Positions 1 to 9,410 of a stretch of DNA of 64,000 nucleotides are shown piece after piece. Each line of letters opens with the position of its first letter. The stretch's first letter is position 1. The translations under genes were made by a program, and so were the position numbers. Below the pieces are notes generated by a model. The model was not told the origin of the DNA, made no database searches, and saw only the letters and a program-made list of their open reading frames with translations. This stretch comes from Tritonibacter horizontis (GTDB lineage Bacteria; Pseudomonadota; Alphaproteobacteria; Rhodobacterales; Rhodobacteraceae), in contig NZ_LPUY01000074.1 in the NCBI RefSeq assembly GCF_001518015.1, positions 62,001 through 126,000 of the forward strand, in the 5' to 3' direction.

Positions 1-340
1 ATTAAGAGGGCTGTCAGAATAATAAACGAAATTTCAGAGTGGTTGAATTGATATGTGCAAACAAAGTTCGATGATCAATGGAAATGAAACGGAGAATGTA
101 AGTGAAAGACACGCGAAATAAATCCGTACGATCCGGTGAAGTGAGAGGTGGAAGTTTTATCGCCCACATTCGGTATTTTTATGAGGGTTTTCGAATTCAG
201 GTCACCTGATGTGTTAACGATCTGGAATTGGTCAACGGTTTCAATGCGTTTTGCGCAGGGCAGGCATGCGCCTCTGGTCGTGGTCCTCTGCGGCTGCTAT
301 GTTACGGTGCAACAACCGACGTAGCCACAAGGAAGACCCT
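1..340. other. gene-free AT-rich leader before lipA
   Basis: I see no convincing coding region, RNA gene or terminator here. The first 240 bases are clearly richer in A and T than the rest of the window. An open frame runs into lipA from about position 251, but its first 30 codons do not look like lipoyl synthase and precede the Shine-Dalgarno site used to choose the lipA start. The stretch presumably holds the lipA promoter and the end of whatever lies to the left. Confidence 0.5.
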
Positions 341-1294
341 GTGCGAGATCTGAAGATTCCAGAGCAGCGCCACCCAGAAAAAGCGCATCGCCCCGATAAT
401 GCTCAGCCCAAGAAGCCAAGCTGGATTCGCGTCAAGGCCCCAGGTGGCAAAGGCTATGCCGAGACCCACAAGATCATGCGGGAAAATAATCTCGTCACCG
501 TCTGTGAGGAAGCCGGCTGTCCCAATGTCGGTGAATGCTGGAGCCAGGGGCACGCGACCATGATGATCATGGGCGACACCTGTACGCGGGCCTGTTCGTT
601 CTGTAATATCGCCACGGGAAAACCGCCGGAGGATCTGGATGCATTCGAGCCTGGGCGCGTCGCCCATGCGGTCGCCAAACTGGGTCTGAACCACGTGGTC
701 ATCACCTCCGTTGACCGCGATGACGTGGAGGATGGCGGCGCGTCGCATTTCGCACAGACCATCCGCGCGGTCCGTCATCGCTCGCCGTCGACAACGATCG
801 AAATTCTGACGCCCGATTTTTTGCGCTGTGATGACTCCGCGCTGGAGACCGTGGTTGCGGCCAAGCCAGATGTCTTCAACCACAACCTTGAAACCGTGCC
901 AGGCCTTTATCCAGAGGTGCGCGCCGGGGCCCGTTACTTCCACTCCCTGCGCCTGTTGCAACGGGTGAAGGAAATCGATCCCAGCATCTTCACCAAATCC
1001 GGGATCATGGTGGGCCTGGGCGAGGGGGCAATGCAGGTCAAACAGGTGATGGATGACATGCGCGCCGCGGATATTGATTTTCTGACCATCGGTCAGTATC
1101 TGCAGCCGACACCGAAACATCACGCTGTCGATCGGTTCGTGACGCCGGAGGAGTTCGCTTCGTATGAAAAAGCGGCCTATGGCAAGGGGTTCCTGATGGT
1201 ATCAGCCACGCCGTTGACGCGTTCGTCTTATCATGCGGGCGAAGATTTTGCCCGACTGCGCGCAGCCCGGAACGCCAAGCTCGGCCTGGCATGA
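341..1294 (+). CDS. lipA: lipoyl synthase LipA
   Basis: Radical-SAM enzyme that inserts two sulfurs into protein-bound octanoyl groups to make lipoyl cofactors for pyruvate and 2-oxoglutarate dehydrogenases and glycine cleavage. Seen: the auxiliary-cluster motif [12 protein letters not shown] (Cys55, 60, 66), the radical-SAM triad CTRACSFC (Cys81, 85, 88), and the C-terminal RSSYHAG (residues 294-300) whose serine ligates the auxiliary cluster. I chose the GTG at 341 (317 residues) because AAGGA lies just upstream and the protein then begins [13 protein letters not shown], as in alphaproteobacterial LipA; the frame stays open about 30 codons further upstream. The stop overlaps the next gene by four bases (ATGA), implying translational coupling. 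Confidence 0.96.
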   Translation: MRDLKIPEQRHPEKAHRPDNAQPKKPSWIRVKAPGGKGYAETHKIMRENNLVTVCEEAGCPNVGECWSQGHATMMIMGDTCTRACSFCNIATGKPPEDLDAFEPGRVAHAVAKLGLNHVVITSVDRDDVEDGGASHFAQTIRAVRHRSPSTTIEILTPDFLRCDDSALETVVAAKPDVFNHNLETVPGLYPEVRAGARYFHSLRLLQRVKEIDPSIFTKSGIMVGLGEGAMQVKQVMDDMRAADIDFLTIGQYLQPTPKHHAVDRFVTPEEFASYEKAAYGKGFLMVSATPLTRSSYHAGEDFARLRAARNAKLGLA

Positions 1295-2436
1295 CGCCGG
1301 AGCAGTTGGCGAGGTTGACGAGGCTTCGCCACACGCTTCATGCCGCGCCGGAACTGTCGGGGGCTGAACATGCCACTGCCCGCCGCATCCAGTCCGAGAT
1401 GGAGGCGCTTGGCGCTGACCGGGTTCTGACGGGGCTTGGCGGCGCCGGGGTGGCGGCGGTGTTTGACAGCGGGTGCGCAGGGCCAACTCTCGCGATCCGT
1501 TGCGAGCTGGATGCGCTGCCCATTCCCGAAGAAAACGACCTGAACTATGCGTCGCAAGTTGCGGGCAGGGCGCATCTTTGCGGGCATGATGGCCATATGA
1601 CGATAGTGGTCGGCGTGGCGATGGAGCTGGCGCGGCAGCGCCCGGCCAACGGCCGGGTAGTTTTGATGTTTCAGCCCGCAGAGGAGACAGGAGAAGGCGC
1701 CATCGCCTTTCGATCATCGCCTGGATTTGCCGAGATCTCGCCCGATGTCGTTTTGTCGCTCCACAATCTTCCTGGGCTACCTTTGGGCGAGGTCGAGCTG
1801 CCGAACGGTGCGGCGAATTGTGCATCGCGGCGGGCGCGTATTCGGTTGATCGGGCGGACCTCTCACGCGGCTGCGCCGCAGGACGGGGTGTCGCCCGCGG
1901 CGGCGCTGGCTGATCTGATCGCCGAGCTGGCGCAGTTGGGAGGGGGCGGCGCGGTACGTGACGAGACCTATGCCTTGACCGCGATCACCCATGCGGTTCT
2001 GGGTGAGCAGACATTTGGCGTCTCTCCGGGCATGGCCGAGCTTTGGGTGACACTGCGCACGGTCACTGACGCGCGCATGACCTCGCTCCGCCAGAGCCTG
2101 TTGGAGAGGGTGAGGGTCAAGGCAGAGGCATATGGTTTAACACAGGAAATTACCTATCATGATGTGTTTGAGGCCTGTACCAACGCACCGGATGCCGTGG
2201 CCCGGATCACGGCGGCTTGCCATGCGCAAGGTGTCACGCTCCGCCCGAGCGCGCAGCCGCAAGCTTTTTCCGAGGATTTTGGCCAATTTGCAAAATCGGC
2301 CCCGTCGGCGATGTTCTGGCTTGGTGCGGGAGAAGACCACCCGCAGCTTCACAATCCGGATTACGATTTCCCCGACGCCCTGATCCCGATTGGCACTGGG
2401 ATCTTTCTACAGGCGATCCGGGATGGGTTGGGCTGA
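1291..2436 (+). CDS. M20 family amidohydrolase (hippurate/IAA-amino acid hydrolase type)
   Basis: Predicted cytoplasmic two-metal hydrolase that splits N-acyl or aryl amino acids. The 381-residue length fits the M20D/HipO-AmhX-ILL group. Visible signatures are LCGHDGHM near residue 97, which supplies metal-ligand His/Asp residues, [10 protein letters not shown] with the catalytic glutamates, a SHAAAPQDG stretch typical of the lid domain, and a C-terminal [10 protein letters not shown] motif. It overlaps lipA by four bases, so it is probably co-translated with it, although no biochemical link is apparent. The substrate cannot be read from the sequence. It converges with hpt. Confidence 0.88.
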   Translation: MTPEQLARLTRLRHTLHAAPELSGAEHATARRIQSEMEALGADRVLTGLGGAGVAAVFDSGCAGPTLAIRCELDALPIPEENDLNYASQVAGRAHLCGHDGHMTIVVGVAMELARQRPANGRVVLMFQPAEETGEGAIAFRSSPGFAEISPDVVLSLHNLPGLPLGEVELPNGAANCASRRARIRLIGRTSHAAAPQDGVSPAAALADLIAELAQLGGGGAVRDETYALTAITHAVLGEQTFGVSPGMAELWVTLRTVTDARMTSLRQSLLERVRVKAEAYGLTQEITYHDVFEACTNAPDAVARITAACHAQGVTLRPSAQPQAFSEDFGQFAKSAPSAMFWLGAGEDHPQLHNPDYDFPDALIPIGTGIFLQAIRDGLG

Positions 2437-2477
2437 CGGCCCTGCAATCGGCCTGACGCGGCCTGCGCTGTTTCAGT

Positions 2478-3014
2478 TCAGTTGAAGCGGACCTTGCCGA
2501 TATGCGGCAGGTTTCGGTTGCGTTGTGCAAAGTCGATGCCATAGCCGACCACAAATTCGTCCGGGATTTCAAAGCCGATCCAATCTGCACGGAAGTCCAC
2601 TTCGCGGCGTGAGGGTTTGTCGAGCAGGGCGATGGATTTGAGCCGCGCGGGTTTGCGGCTGTTCAGCAATGAAATCACATGGTTGAGCGTATGCCCCGTG
2701 TCGACGATATCTTCGACAACAAGGACGTCACGCCCTTCAATTGCGCCGCGCAAGTCTTTGAGAATACGCACCTCTCGACTGCTTTCCATACCGTCGCCAT
2801 AGGAAGACGCCTCGAGGAAATCCACCTCGATTGGCAGGTCGAGCTCGCGGACAAGGTCGGCGATAAATACAAAACTACCCCGCAGGAGGCCGACCACCAC
2901 CAGCTTGTCGGTATCGCCGAATTCGCCGGTTATCTCTTCGCAAAGCTCCTCGATGCGCGCAGCGATGGCTTTTGCTGAAATCATCACATCGATGACATAT
3001 GGTTGCTCTGACAT
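2478..3014 (-). CDS. hpt: hypoxanthine phosphoribosyltransferase
   Basis: Purine salvage enzyme converting hypoxanthine (and guanine) plus PRPP to IMP/GMP. The 178-residue protein carries the PRPP-binding signature [14 protein letters not shown] (about residues 95-108), followed by a C-terminal DFVVGYGID-like segment that contacts the purine. The start has AAGGGGG a few bases upstream. Convergent with the amidohydrolase and divergent from the START-domain gene, with 74 bases between the two starts. guaB, another purine gene, is elsewhere in the window. Confidence 0.94.
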   Translation of the reverse strand: MSEQPYVIDVMISAKAIAARIEELCEEITGEFGDTDKLVVVGLLRGSFVFIADLVRELDLPIEVDFLEASSYGDGMESSREVRILKDLRGAIEGRDVLVVEDIVDTGHTLNHVISLLNSRKPARLKSIALLDKPSRREVDFRADWIGFEIPDEFVVGYGIDFAQRNRNLPHIGKVRFN

Positions 3015-3088
3015 GCTTGCCCCCTTGAATCTCGACCGCGTTCATAGGACACCACGCGCCACCTGTACAGAAGACGAAGCCAGCCTAT

Positions 3089-3535
3089 ATGCCCACACAT
3101 TCGGAAACCCGACACATGCCTTATACCGCACAACAGATGTATGATCTGGTTGCGGATGTGGCATCTTATCCAAAATTTCTGCCTTGGTGCACGGCTGCAC
3201 GGATCCGCAGCCGCACGCCTCAGGGGGAGGCCGAGGTGATGGAAGCGGACCTGGTGATTTCCTTCAAGGTGTTCCGCGAGCGTTTCGGCAGCCGGGTGGT
3301 GCTGTTTGCGGAACACAAGAAGATAGACACCGAGTATCTGGATGGTCCGTTTCGCTATATGAAATCGAATTGGGCCTTTGAGGACCGGGCCGATGGCGGC
3401 TGTGACGCGTCGTTTTTCGTTGACTTCGAATTCAAGAATGCGGTGCTGCGCGGTATCATCGGCGTGGTCTTTAACGAGGCGATGCAGCGGATCGTGCGCG
3501 CCTTTGAACGGCGTGCATCCGAGCTCTACGGCTAG
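3089..3535 (+). CDS. RatA/Coq10-type START domain protein
   Basis: 148-residue single-domain polyketide-cyclase/START-like protein. The run YTAQQMYDLVADVASYPKFL and the following PWCTAARI are characteristic of the RatA/Coq10 family; mitochondrial Coq10 binds ubiquinone and assists respiration, while E. coli RatA has been described as a ribosome-association toxin. In alphaproteobacteria the lipid or quinone role is more plausible, but the sequence does not decide. No partner antitoxin-like gene (ratB) adjoins it, which also argues against a toxin-antitoxin pair. A shorter start at the internal ATG at 3116 (MPYTAQQ) is possible and close to the usual family N-terminus. Confidence 0.85.
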   Translation: MPTHSETRHMPYTAQQMYDLVADVASYPKFLPWCTAARIRSRTPQGEAEVMEADLVISFKVFRERFGSRVVLFAEHKKIDTEYLDGPFRYMKSNWAFEDRADGGCDASFFVDFEFKNAVLRGIIGVVFNEAMQRIVRAFERRASELYG

Positions 3536-3569
3536 AGGAAACAGGCTCTAACAAGGCGGATTTTCTTCT

Positions 3570-4055
3570 TTAGCCGGGGGAAGGGCCCAAGGCCTGAAGC
3601 AAGAGCGCCAAGGCGTGATCGCAACTTGCCTGACGGACCTGTTGTCGGCCGAGGGCGCCAAAATCGACCAGTTCGGTCCGGGTTTGCGCCCCGGCCTGTG
3701 CCAGGCCAAAGCAGACCCGCCCTTCGGGTTTGAAATCGGACCCGCCCGGGCCTGCGATTCCGGTGACAGAAACGGCCAGCCCGACCCCCGCGCGGCTGCG
3801 CGCGCCCTCGGCCATTTCGCCTGCGGTTTCTTCACTGACGGCACCAAAACGTTCCAACGTCTCGGCCTGAACACCAAGCATCTGCATTTTGGCGGCGTTG
3901 GAATAGGTGATAAAGCCGCGATCGACCACCGCCGAGGATCCTGGAACCTCGGTCAGGGCGGCGACAATCATGCCGCCGGTACAGCTCTCGGCGGTGGCGA
4001 TGGTGGTGCCTTGCGCTTTGGCACGTTCAAGCAGAAGGGCGATATCCGGGGTCAC
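3570..4055 (-). CDS. CinA-family nicotinamide-nucleotide amidase
   Basis: 161-residue stand-alone CinA C-terminal domain (PncC type), which deamidates NMN to nicotinate mononucleotide in NAD recycling. Signatures: TAESCTGG near residue 20 containing the catalytic serine, and VSVTGIAGPGG near residue 95. It lacks the N-terminal molybdopterin-binding-like half found in full-length CinA. The start codon is GTG at 4055-4053 and overlaps the pgpA stop by four bases, so it is the last member of the ispDF-pgpA-cinA chain. Confidence 0.9.
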   Translation of the reverse strand: MTPDIALLLERAKAQGTTIATAESCTGGMIVAALTEVPGSSAVVDRGFITYSNAAKMQMLGVQAETLERFGAVSEETAGEMAEGARSRAGVGLAVSVTGIAGPGGSDFKPEGRVCFGLAQAGAQTRTELVDFGALGRQQVRQASCDHALALLLQALGPSPG

Positions 4056-4549
4056 AATCCAAGTAACCCATGCGACAGACCGGCCAACAGGACAATGCCG
4101 ATTGCCGCCATAACGCCCGCAATCAAGTCGTCGGTCATGACGCCAAAGGGGCCTTTTTTTCGATCCGCCCAGCCGACGGGTCCGGGTTTCCAGATATCGA
4201 ACAAGCGGAACAGCAGGAAGCCGGCGATCCAGCCCGGCCAGAGGGCGGTGATGTCCAGGCCATGCAGCCAGGCGGGCAGGGACAAGGCCCAGAGCGCCAG
4301 CATCTGACCGGCCAGCTCATCCAGCACGAATTCAGATGGATCGAGGTCCTCTTGACCGCGGGTCATTTCTGTGGCGGCCCAATAGCCGGCAACAGTGGCA
4401 ATGACGGTGACCGCAGCCAGCAAGGGAAAGCCGCCAAGCTGGTGCAGCAGAAGGGTCAACGGCAGGGCCAGCAGCGACCCCCAGGTGCCGGGGGCAGGGC
4501 GAAAGTGGCCGACGCCACAACATGTTCCAAGGAGTTGTGCAAGTGTCAT
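4052..4549 (-). CDS. pgpA: phosphatidylglycerophosphatase A
   Basis: Membrane phosphatase that dephosphorylates phosphatidylglycerophosphate to phosphatidylglycerol. 165 residues with several hydrophobic helices. The N-terminal [12 protein letters not shown] and the later VLDELAGQM and [21 protein letters not shown] are family hallmarks; acidic residues in the latter two are the likely catalytic and metal centre. The reading frame stays open 90 codons upstream, but that part is the IspF region in another frame. The ATG at 4549 overlaps the ispDF stop by four bases (ATGA), so translation is coupled at both ends. Confidence 0.94.
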   Translation of the reverse strand: MTLAQLLGTCCGVGHFRPAPGTWGSLLALPLTLLLHQLGGFPLLAAVTVIATVAGYWAATEMTRGQEDLDPSEFVLDELAGQMLALWALSLPAWLHGLDITALWPGWIAGFLLFRLFDIWKPGPVGWADRKKGPFGVMTDDLIAGVMAAIGIVLLAGLSHGLLGL

Positions 4550-5676
4550 GAGCGCACCAATGCTGCTGTTGCGAGGGCGGCGATACCTTCGCCGCGCCCG
4601 GTAAAACCAAGCCGTTCTGACGTGGTGGCCTTTATGGAAATCCGGTCCAGTTCCAGGCCCGTGATCTCGGCCATGCGGGTCCGCATGGCGGCGGCATGGG
4701 GACCGATCTTGGGGAATTCGCAGACGAGCGTGCAGTCGATATTGCTGATGGTGAAGCCCAACTCGTGCGCGCGCGCGACCGCATGTCGCAGGAAAATCTC
4801 GGATGCGGCGCCTTTCCATTGCGGATCGCTTGGCGGGAAATGGCGTCCGATATCCCCATCTGCCAATGCACCATAAAGCGCATCCGTGACCGCGTGCATG
4901 CCAACATCCGCATCGGAATGTCCCTGCAAGCCGCGGTCATGCGGCACGCAGACGCCGCAAAGCGTGACAGAGTCCCCCGGGCCAAAACGATGCACGTCAT
5001 AGCCGTTGCCCAATCTGATATCCATGGCAGTCCTCAATATAGTCTCGGCGCGGGCGAAATCCTCGGGCCGTGTTATTTTGATATTATCCACGTCCCCCGG
5101 AACGATGCGGACCGGGAGCCCAGCGGCCCGAGCCACCTCTACATCGTCAGCGGCGGGCGTGTCCGACGCGAGATGAGCCGCAAGGATGGCCTGATAGTGG
5201 AACCCCTGAGGGGTCTGCGCCGCAAAAAGCCCGGTTCGGTCCTGCGTCCCACTGACCTTGCCCTCTGCCCCGGTCCAGAGGGCATCCGTTACCTGGACAC
5301 CGGGGGCGGCGGCCGGACAGGTCTGCAGCGCATCGAGGACGGCGCGGATCACGTCCGGCCGGACGCAGGGGCGCGCGGCATCGTGGATCAGGACATGTTC
5401 GATGTTCTGGGACTGCAAGGCGCGCAAGCCATTGCGGACAGAGGTCGCTCTGTCCGGTCCGCCGTCGGCGAGGAGAAGGTCAGTGCGCTGTTCCAGAATC
5501 TGTGCCGCGCTATGAGGGTCACGGACCACAACGATCCGGTCCAGCCCCACCTGTTTGAAGGCCTCAATCGTCCACTCGATGACAGGGCGTCCTGCAAGTG
5601 TCCGCCACTGCTTTGCCAGTCCGCCGCCTGCGCGTGTTCCTTTGCCTGCGGCAACAATCAAAACGGCGGTGGTCAT
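4546..5676 (-). CDS. ispDF: bifunctional IspD/IspF isoprenoid enzyme
   Basis: Fusion of 2-C-methyl-D-erythritol 4-phosphate cytidylyltransferase (about residues 1-215) and 2-C-methyl-D-erythritol 2,4-cyclodiphosphate synthase (about 218-376), two steps of the non-mevalonate isoprenoid pathway. The IspD part has the CTP-binding start [18 protein letters not shown] and the HDAARPCV loop. The IspF part begins [14 protein letters not shown], carrying the zinc ligands Asp and His, followed by GHSDADV. This fusion is common in alphaproteobacteria. It heads the minus-strand ispDF-pgpA-cinA chain and is divergent from dusB. Confidence 0.96.
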   Translation of the reverse strand: MTTAVLIVAAGKGTRAGGGLAKQWRTLAGRPVIEWTIEAFKQVGLDRIVVVRDPHSAAQILEQRTDLLLADGGPDRATSVRNGLRALQSQNIEHVLIHDAARPCVRPDVIRAVLDALQTCPAAAPGVQVTDALWTGAEGKVSGTQDRTGLFAAQTPQGFHYQAILAAHLASDTPAADDVEVARAAGLPVRIVPGDVDNIKITRPEDFARAETILRTAMDIRLGNGYDVHRFGPGDSVTLCGVCVPHDRGLQGHSDADVGMHAVTDALYGALADGDIGRHFPPSDPQWKGAASEIFLRHAVARAHELGFTISNIDCTLVCEFPKIGPHAAAMRTRMAEITGLELDRISIKATTSERLGFTGRGEGIAALATAALVRS

Positions 5677-5773
5677 TGTGAAGGCACGTCCTTGATGCGG
5701 GTGAAACTGCGCTGTGTTTACGGTGCGGCGGATAAACTGGCAACGGCTGCGGTTTGGGTGATTAAAAAACAGG

Positions 5774-5788
5774 CAAGTGCATCACTTG
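5774..5788. promoter_or_regulatory. dyad in the ispDF/dusB intergenic region
   Basis: CAAGTG-CAT-CACTTG is a perfect 6-bp inverted repeat with a 3-bp centre, inside the 190-base region between the divergent ispDF and dusB starts. It has no T-run and is too short for a terminator, so an operator is possible. It does not match the TGCACC-N5-GGTGCA NtrC consensus. No regulator can be assigned. Confidence 0.25.
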
Positions 5789-5869
5789 TGCAGGGTGGAA
5801 TGGCGTCTTGGAATGGAGCATAGGAACGTTTCAAGCTAATAAACAATCATGTGCACAAGGATTAAGCAA

Positions 5870-6856
5870 TTGTCCTTTACCGTTGGACCCATACACGTTG
5901 ACCCTCCGATCGCTCTGGCGCCGATGGCTGGTATCACGGATCGTCCCTACCGGGATCTTGTCCGCTCTTTCGGGGCCGGGCTGGTGGTGAGCGAGATGGT
6001 CGCGAGCCAGGAGATGGTGCAGGCCAAGCCTGGTGTCCGGGAACGGGCAGAGCTGAGCGCCGATGTGGAGAACACGGCGGTGCAGCTGGCCGGCCGGGAG
6101 GCCTACTGGATGGCAGAAGCCGCCCGCCAGGTTGCAGATCGCGGCGCACGTATGATCGACATCAATATGGGGTGCCCGGCGAAAAAGGTGACAAGCGGGT
6201 ACTCCGGCTCGGCCCTGCTGAAAACGCCGGACCATGCCCTGTCTCTGATCGAGGCGGTGGTGCAGGCCGTTGATGTGCCTGTGACGCTGAAAACGCGGCT
6301 TGGCTGGGATGACAGCTGCCTCAACGCTGCTGATGTGGCGCGTAGGGCGCAGGACGTCGGCGTGCAGATGGTGACCATTCACGGCCGCACGCGCTGTCAA
6401 TTCTACAAAGGCAAGGCGGATTGGGCGGCAATTGGCGCGGTGCGGCAGGCAATCACGCTGCCGCTGCTGGCCAATGGCGACATTCTGGATGGCGGCGACG
6501 CCCGGCAGGCCATGGATGCCTCCGGTGCGGATGGGGTGATGATTGGTCGCGGTGTTCAGGGTCAGCCCTGGCTCCTGGCGCAGGTGGCGCATGAGCTTTG
6601 GGGATCTCCAGCACCGCACATTCCCGAGGGGGAAGCGTTTGTGGACATGGTTTCAACGCATTACGAGGCGATGTTGAATTTTTATGGCCGTGACCTCGGG
6701 CTGCGCGTCGCGCGCAAGCATCTGGGTTGGTACATGGAGCGGGCAAACACGGCGGCGCCGCTGCGCCGTGCTGTGCTGACGGCGCGGACCGCTCAGGAGG
6801 TTCTGACCCGTTTGCCGGACGCCTTGCTGACACCGCAACAGGAGTATGCGGCATGA
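5870..6856 (+). CDS. dusB: tRNA-dihydrouridine synthase DusB (NifR3)
   Basis: FMN enzyme that reduces uridines in the tRNA D-loop. Seen: the N-terminal ALAPMAGITDRPYR, the catalytic-cysteine motif INMGCPAKKV, then VTLKTRLGWDD and GRTRCQFYKGKADW. I prefer the TTG at 5870 (328 residues) because AAGGA lies eight bases before it and homologues begin close to SFTVGPIHVDPP. An in-frame ATG at 5849 lacks a site at proper distance. Known as nifR3 in Rhodobacter, where it is the first gene of the nifR3-ntrB-ntrC operon; here too ntrB overlaps its stop by four bases. Confidence 0.94.
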   Translation: MSFTVGPIHVDPPIALAPMAGITDRPYRDLVRSFGAGLVVSEMVASQEMVQAKPGVRERAELSADVENTAVQLAGREAYWMAEAARQVADRGARMIDINMGCPAKKVTSGYSGSALLKTPDHALSLIEAVVQAVDVPVTLKTRLGWDDSCLNAADVARRAQDVGVQMVTIHGRTRCQFYKGKADWAAIGAVRQAITLPLLANGDILDGGDARQAMDASGADGVMIGRGVQGQPWLLAQVAHELWGSPAPHIPEGEAFVDMVSTHYEAMLNFYGRDLGLRVARKHLGWYMERANTAAPLRRAVLTARTAQEVLTRLPDALLTPQQEYAA

Positions 6857-7941
6857 GCCCAACATCAGTGCCACATAGCGCGGACTGCTCGATCTGGGCC
6901 TCGCTGCCGGTGCCTGCCTTTCTCGTGGATGAGAAAAACCGCATCACGGATGTCAATTCTGCCGCCGAAGGGTTCATCAATGCGTCTCGTAAGTCGTTGG
7001 TTGGCCGTCAGATTTGGCAGAAGGTCGCGATTGAGACCGCGATTGAAGCCGCGTTTGACAAAGCCCGCCAGCAAGGGACGCCGCTCTTTGTGAATGATGT
7101 CGATGTCGGCTCGCGCGGTCGGGCACCGCTGCAATGCGCCGTCCAGATTTCACCGTTGCACGGGCACGAGGGGCATATGTTGCTGATGGTGTCACCGCGC
7201 GAGCTGGCAGGACGGATGACGCAGAATCATTCCGCGAAATCAGCTGCCCAATCCGCAATCGGTATGGCCGAGATGCTGGCGCATGAGATCAAAAACCCGT
7301 TGGCCGGTATCACCGGCGCGGCGCAGCTGGTGAGCATGAACCTGAGCAAGGAAGACCTTGAACTCACGGATCTGATTGTAAGCGAAAGCCGCCGGATCGT
7401 GAAACTGTTGGAGCAGGTCGAACAGTTCGGCAATCTGTCAGAGCCGGATTTCCGCCCTGTCAATCTGCATGATGTGCTCGACCGGGCCCGCAGATCTGCG
7501 ATGCTGGGGTTTGGCGCCCATATGAAGATCGTCGAGAAATACGATCCGTCGTTGCCCCTGGCCTGGGGGGATCCTGATCAATTGCTGCAGGTGGTGCTGA
7601 ACTTGTTGAAGAACGCCTCGGAAGCGGCTGGAAGAACAAGCGGAACGATCACGATCCGGACCTTCTACGAGCATTCTTTCCGGCTCCGTCGCAGCGATGG
7701 CCAGGGCAAGTTGCTGCCGCTTCAAATTGAAATCGTCGATGATGGACCCGGCCTGCCTGAACATATCCGCGAGGATATTTTCGAACCGTTTGTCTCTGGC
7801 AGAGAGAATGGCACCGGGCTTGGGCTGGCGCTGGTGAGCAAGATCATCTCCGATCACAACGGCTGGATTTCGGTCCGCTCAGAGCCGGGAAATACCGTTT
7901 TCAGACTGTCACTTTCGCGTGTTCCGCGCGAACACATCTAA
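6853..7941 (+). CDS. ntrB: nitrogen sensor histidine kinase NtrB
   Basis: Soluble kinase/phosphatase that controls NtrC in response to nitrogen status relayed by PII proteins. 362 residues: a PAS-like sensor domain (about 12-120), HisKA with the H-box MLAHEIKNPLAGI (phosphorylated His144), then an ATPase domain with N-box LNLLKNASEA, VDDGPGLP and NGTGLGLAL. The ATG at 6853 overlaps the dusB stop (ATGA); the frame is open upstream, but only as a shadow of dusB. ntrC follows after 18 bases with its own AAGGAG site. Confidence 0.95.
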   Translation: MSPTSVPHSADCSIWASLPVPAFLVDEKNRITDVNSAAEGFINASRKSLVGRQIWQKVAIETAIEAAFDKARQQGTPLFVNDVDVGSRGRAPLQCAVQISPLHGHEGHMLLMVSPRELAGRMTQNHSAKSAAQSAIGMAEMLAHEIKNPLAGITGAAQLVSMNLSKEDLELTDLIVSESRRIVKLLEQVEQFGNLSEPDFRPVNLHDVLDRARRSAMLGFGAHMKIVEKYDPSLPLAWGDPDQLLQVVLNLLKNASEAAGRTSGTITIRTFYEHSFRLRRSDGQGKLLPLQIEIVDDGPGLPEHIREDIFEPFVSGRENGTGLGLALVSKIISDHNGWISVRSEPGNTVFRLSLSRVPREHI

Positions 7942-7959
7942 ATCAAGGAGCACATTCGC

Positions 7960-9339
7960 ATGGACGGCACCGTTCTTGTTGCTGACGACGATCGCACCAT
8001 TCGCACGGTCCTCACTCAGGCGCTGACGCGCGCCGGGTGCAAGGTCCATGCCACCTCGTCACTGACCACTTTGATGCGCTGGGTCAGCGAAGGCAAAGGA
8101 GATGTGGTGATATCCGACGTCATGATGCCAGACGGAAACGGACTGGAGATGCTGCCAAAGATCGCACAGGACCGCCCAGGGCTGCCGGTTATCGTGATTT
8201 CGGCCCAGAATACGATCATGACCGCGATCAAGGCGGCCGAAGCCGATGCCTATGACTATCTGCCCAAACCCTTTGATCTGCCGGAGCTGATGAAGCGCAC
8301 CGCCAAGGCGCTGTCGGAAAAGCGCACGGCCCAGGCGGCAGGGCGCATCGAAATGGTCGAAGAACGGCCGGACGAGCTGCCTTTGGTCGGGCGAACAGAG
8401 GTCATGCAAACGCTCTACCGTCTTATTGCGCGGGTCATGAACACCGATATGCCCCTGTTGATCACAGGTGAAAGCGGGACGGGCAAGTCATTGATTGCGC
8501 GCGCTATTCATGACTTTTCAGATCGTAGAACCTTGCCTTTTGTCGTCGGCGAGGCCGCAGACATGATCGAGCTGGAAGGGCCCTCGCGGCTTCTTGGGCA
8601 GGTCAAGGGGGGCACGTTGTTGATCGACGAACTGGTCGACCTGCCTGATGAGGCACAGGCCCGTTTGGTGCGCATGATGGATGCGCCTAGCGATCATGCG
8701 CCGCGTTTTATTGCGACCACCAGTCAGCAAAATCTGGCCAAACAGATGGAATCCGGGACATTGCGTCAGGATCTCTACTATCGGATTTGCGGCACGGAAC
8801 TGGCGGTGCCTGCCCTGCGGGAACGGGTGGAAGACATCGCCTTGCTGAGCGAGCATTTTCTGACCCGCGCCGAAAGCGACGGGGCTGCACGGCATGTCCT
8901 CAGCGAGGATGCGCGCGAGTTGTTGCGCCATTTCGCATGGCCAGGCAACGTCCGGCAGCTGGAAAATATTGTTAAACGGCTTGCGCTTACAGCGCGCAGT
9001 GAAGAGATTGGAAAATCCGAGGTCGCGGCCGCTTTGGGCCCGCAGACGACAGGTGTCGAGCCGGTCATGGGCGGCGGCGCCAGCAATGAGAAACTGTCAG
9101 ATGCCGTTGCGCGCCACCTTCAGCGCTATTTTGATTTGCATGGTGACATGTTGCCGCCGCCGGGGCTTTATACGCGGCTTCTGAAAGAAGTCGAAACCCC
9201 GCTGATCGAGATCGCCCTTGCCGCAACAGGCGGAAACCAGGCGAAATGTGCGGATCTGCTCGGTATCAACCGCAATACGCTGCGCAAGAAAATCACAGAT
9301 CTTGATATTGAGGTTACACGCCGCCGCAAACTGATGTAA
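7960..9339 (+). CDS. ntrC: nitrogen regulator NtrC, GAFTGA-less Rhodobacter type
   Basis: Response regulator of nitrogen assimilation. Receiver domain with phospho-acceptor Asp53 (ISDVMMPDG), AAA+ domain with Walker A GESGTGKS (170-177) and Walker B GGTLLIDE (217-224), and a C-terminal Fis-type helix-turn-helix ([19 protein letters not shown]). The segment between the Walker motifs is about twenty residues shorter than in enteric NtrC, and the sigma54-contact loop GAFTGA is absent. This matches Rhodobacter capsulatus NtrC, which is established to activate sigma70 rather than sigma54 polymerase. Third gene of the dusB-ntrBC series. Confidence 0.95.
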   Translation: MDGTVLVADDDRTIRTVLTQALTRAGCKVHATSSLTTLMRWVSEGKGDVVISDVMMPDGNGLEMLPKIAQDRPGLPVIVISAQNTIMTAIKAAEADAYDYLPKPFDLPELMKRTAKALSEKRTAQAAGRIEMVEERPDELPLVGRTEVMQTLYRLIARVMNTDMPLLITGESGTGKSLIARAIHDFSDRRTLPFVVGEAADMIELEGPSRLLGQVKGGTLLIDELVDLPDEAQARLVRMMDAPSDHAPRFIATTSQQNLAKQMESGTLRQDLYYRICGTELAVPALRERVEDIALLSEHFLTRAESDGAARHVLSEDARELLRHFAWPGNVRQLENIVKRLALTARSEEIGKSEVAAALGPQTTGVEPVMGGGASNEKLSDAVARHLQRYFDLHGDMLPPPGLYTRLLKEVETPLIEIALAATGGNQAKCADLLGINRNTLRKKITDLDIEVTRRRKLM

Positions 9340-9410
9340 TATCGCCACAGAAGCGTGACCCGTTCGCCCGTTTGGCATGGGGGCACGCGAAATCATGTGG
9401 TGGGCAAGGA

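Noticed and set aside
3089-3535. RatA toxin of a RatAB toxin-antitoxin system
   Set aside because: No RatB-like gene is adjacent and the same domain serves as a Coq10 quinone-binding protein in alphaproteobacteria.
3615-4307. Long plus-strand frame over cinA and pgpA, continued by others to 5823
   Set aside because: Antisense to three well-identified overlapping minus-strand genes.
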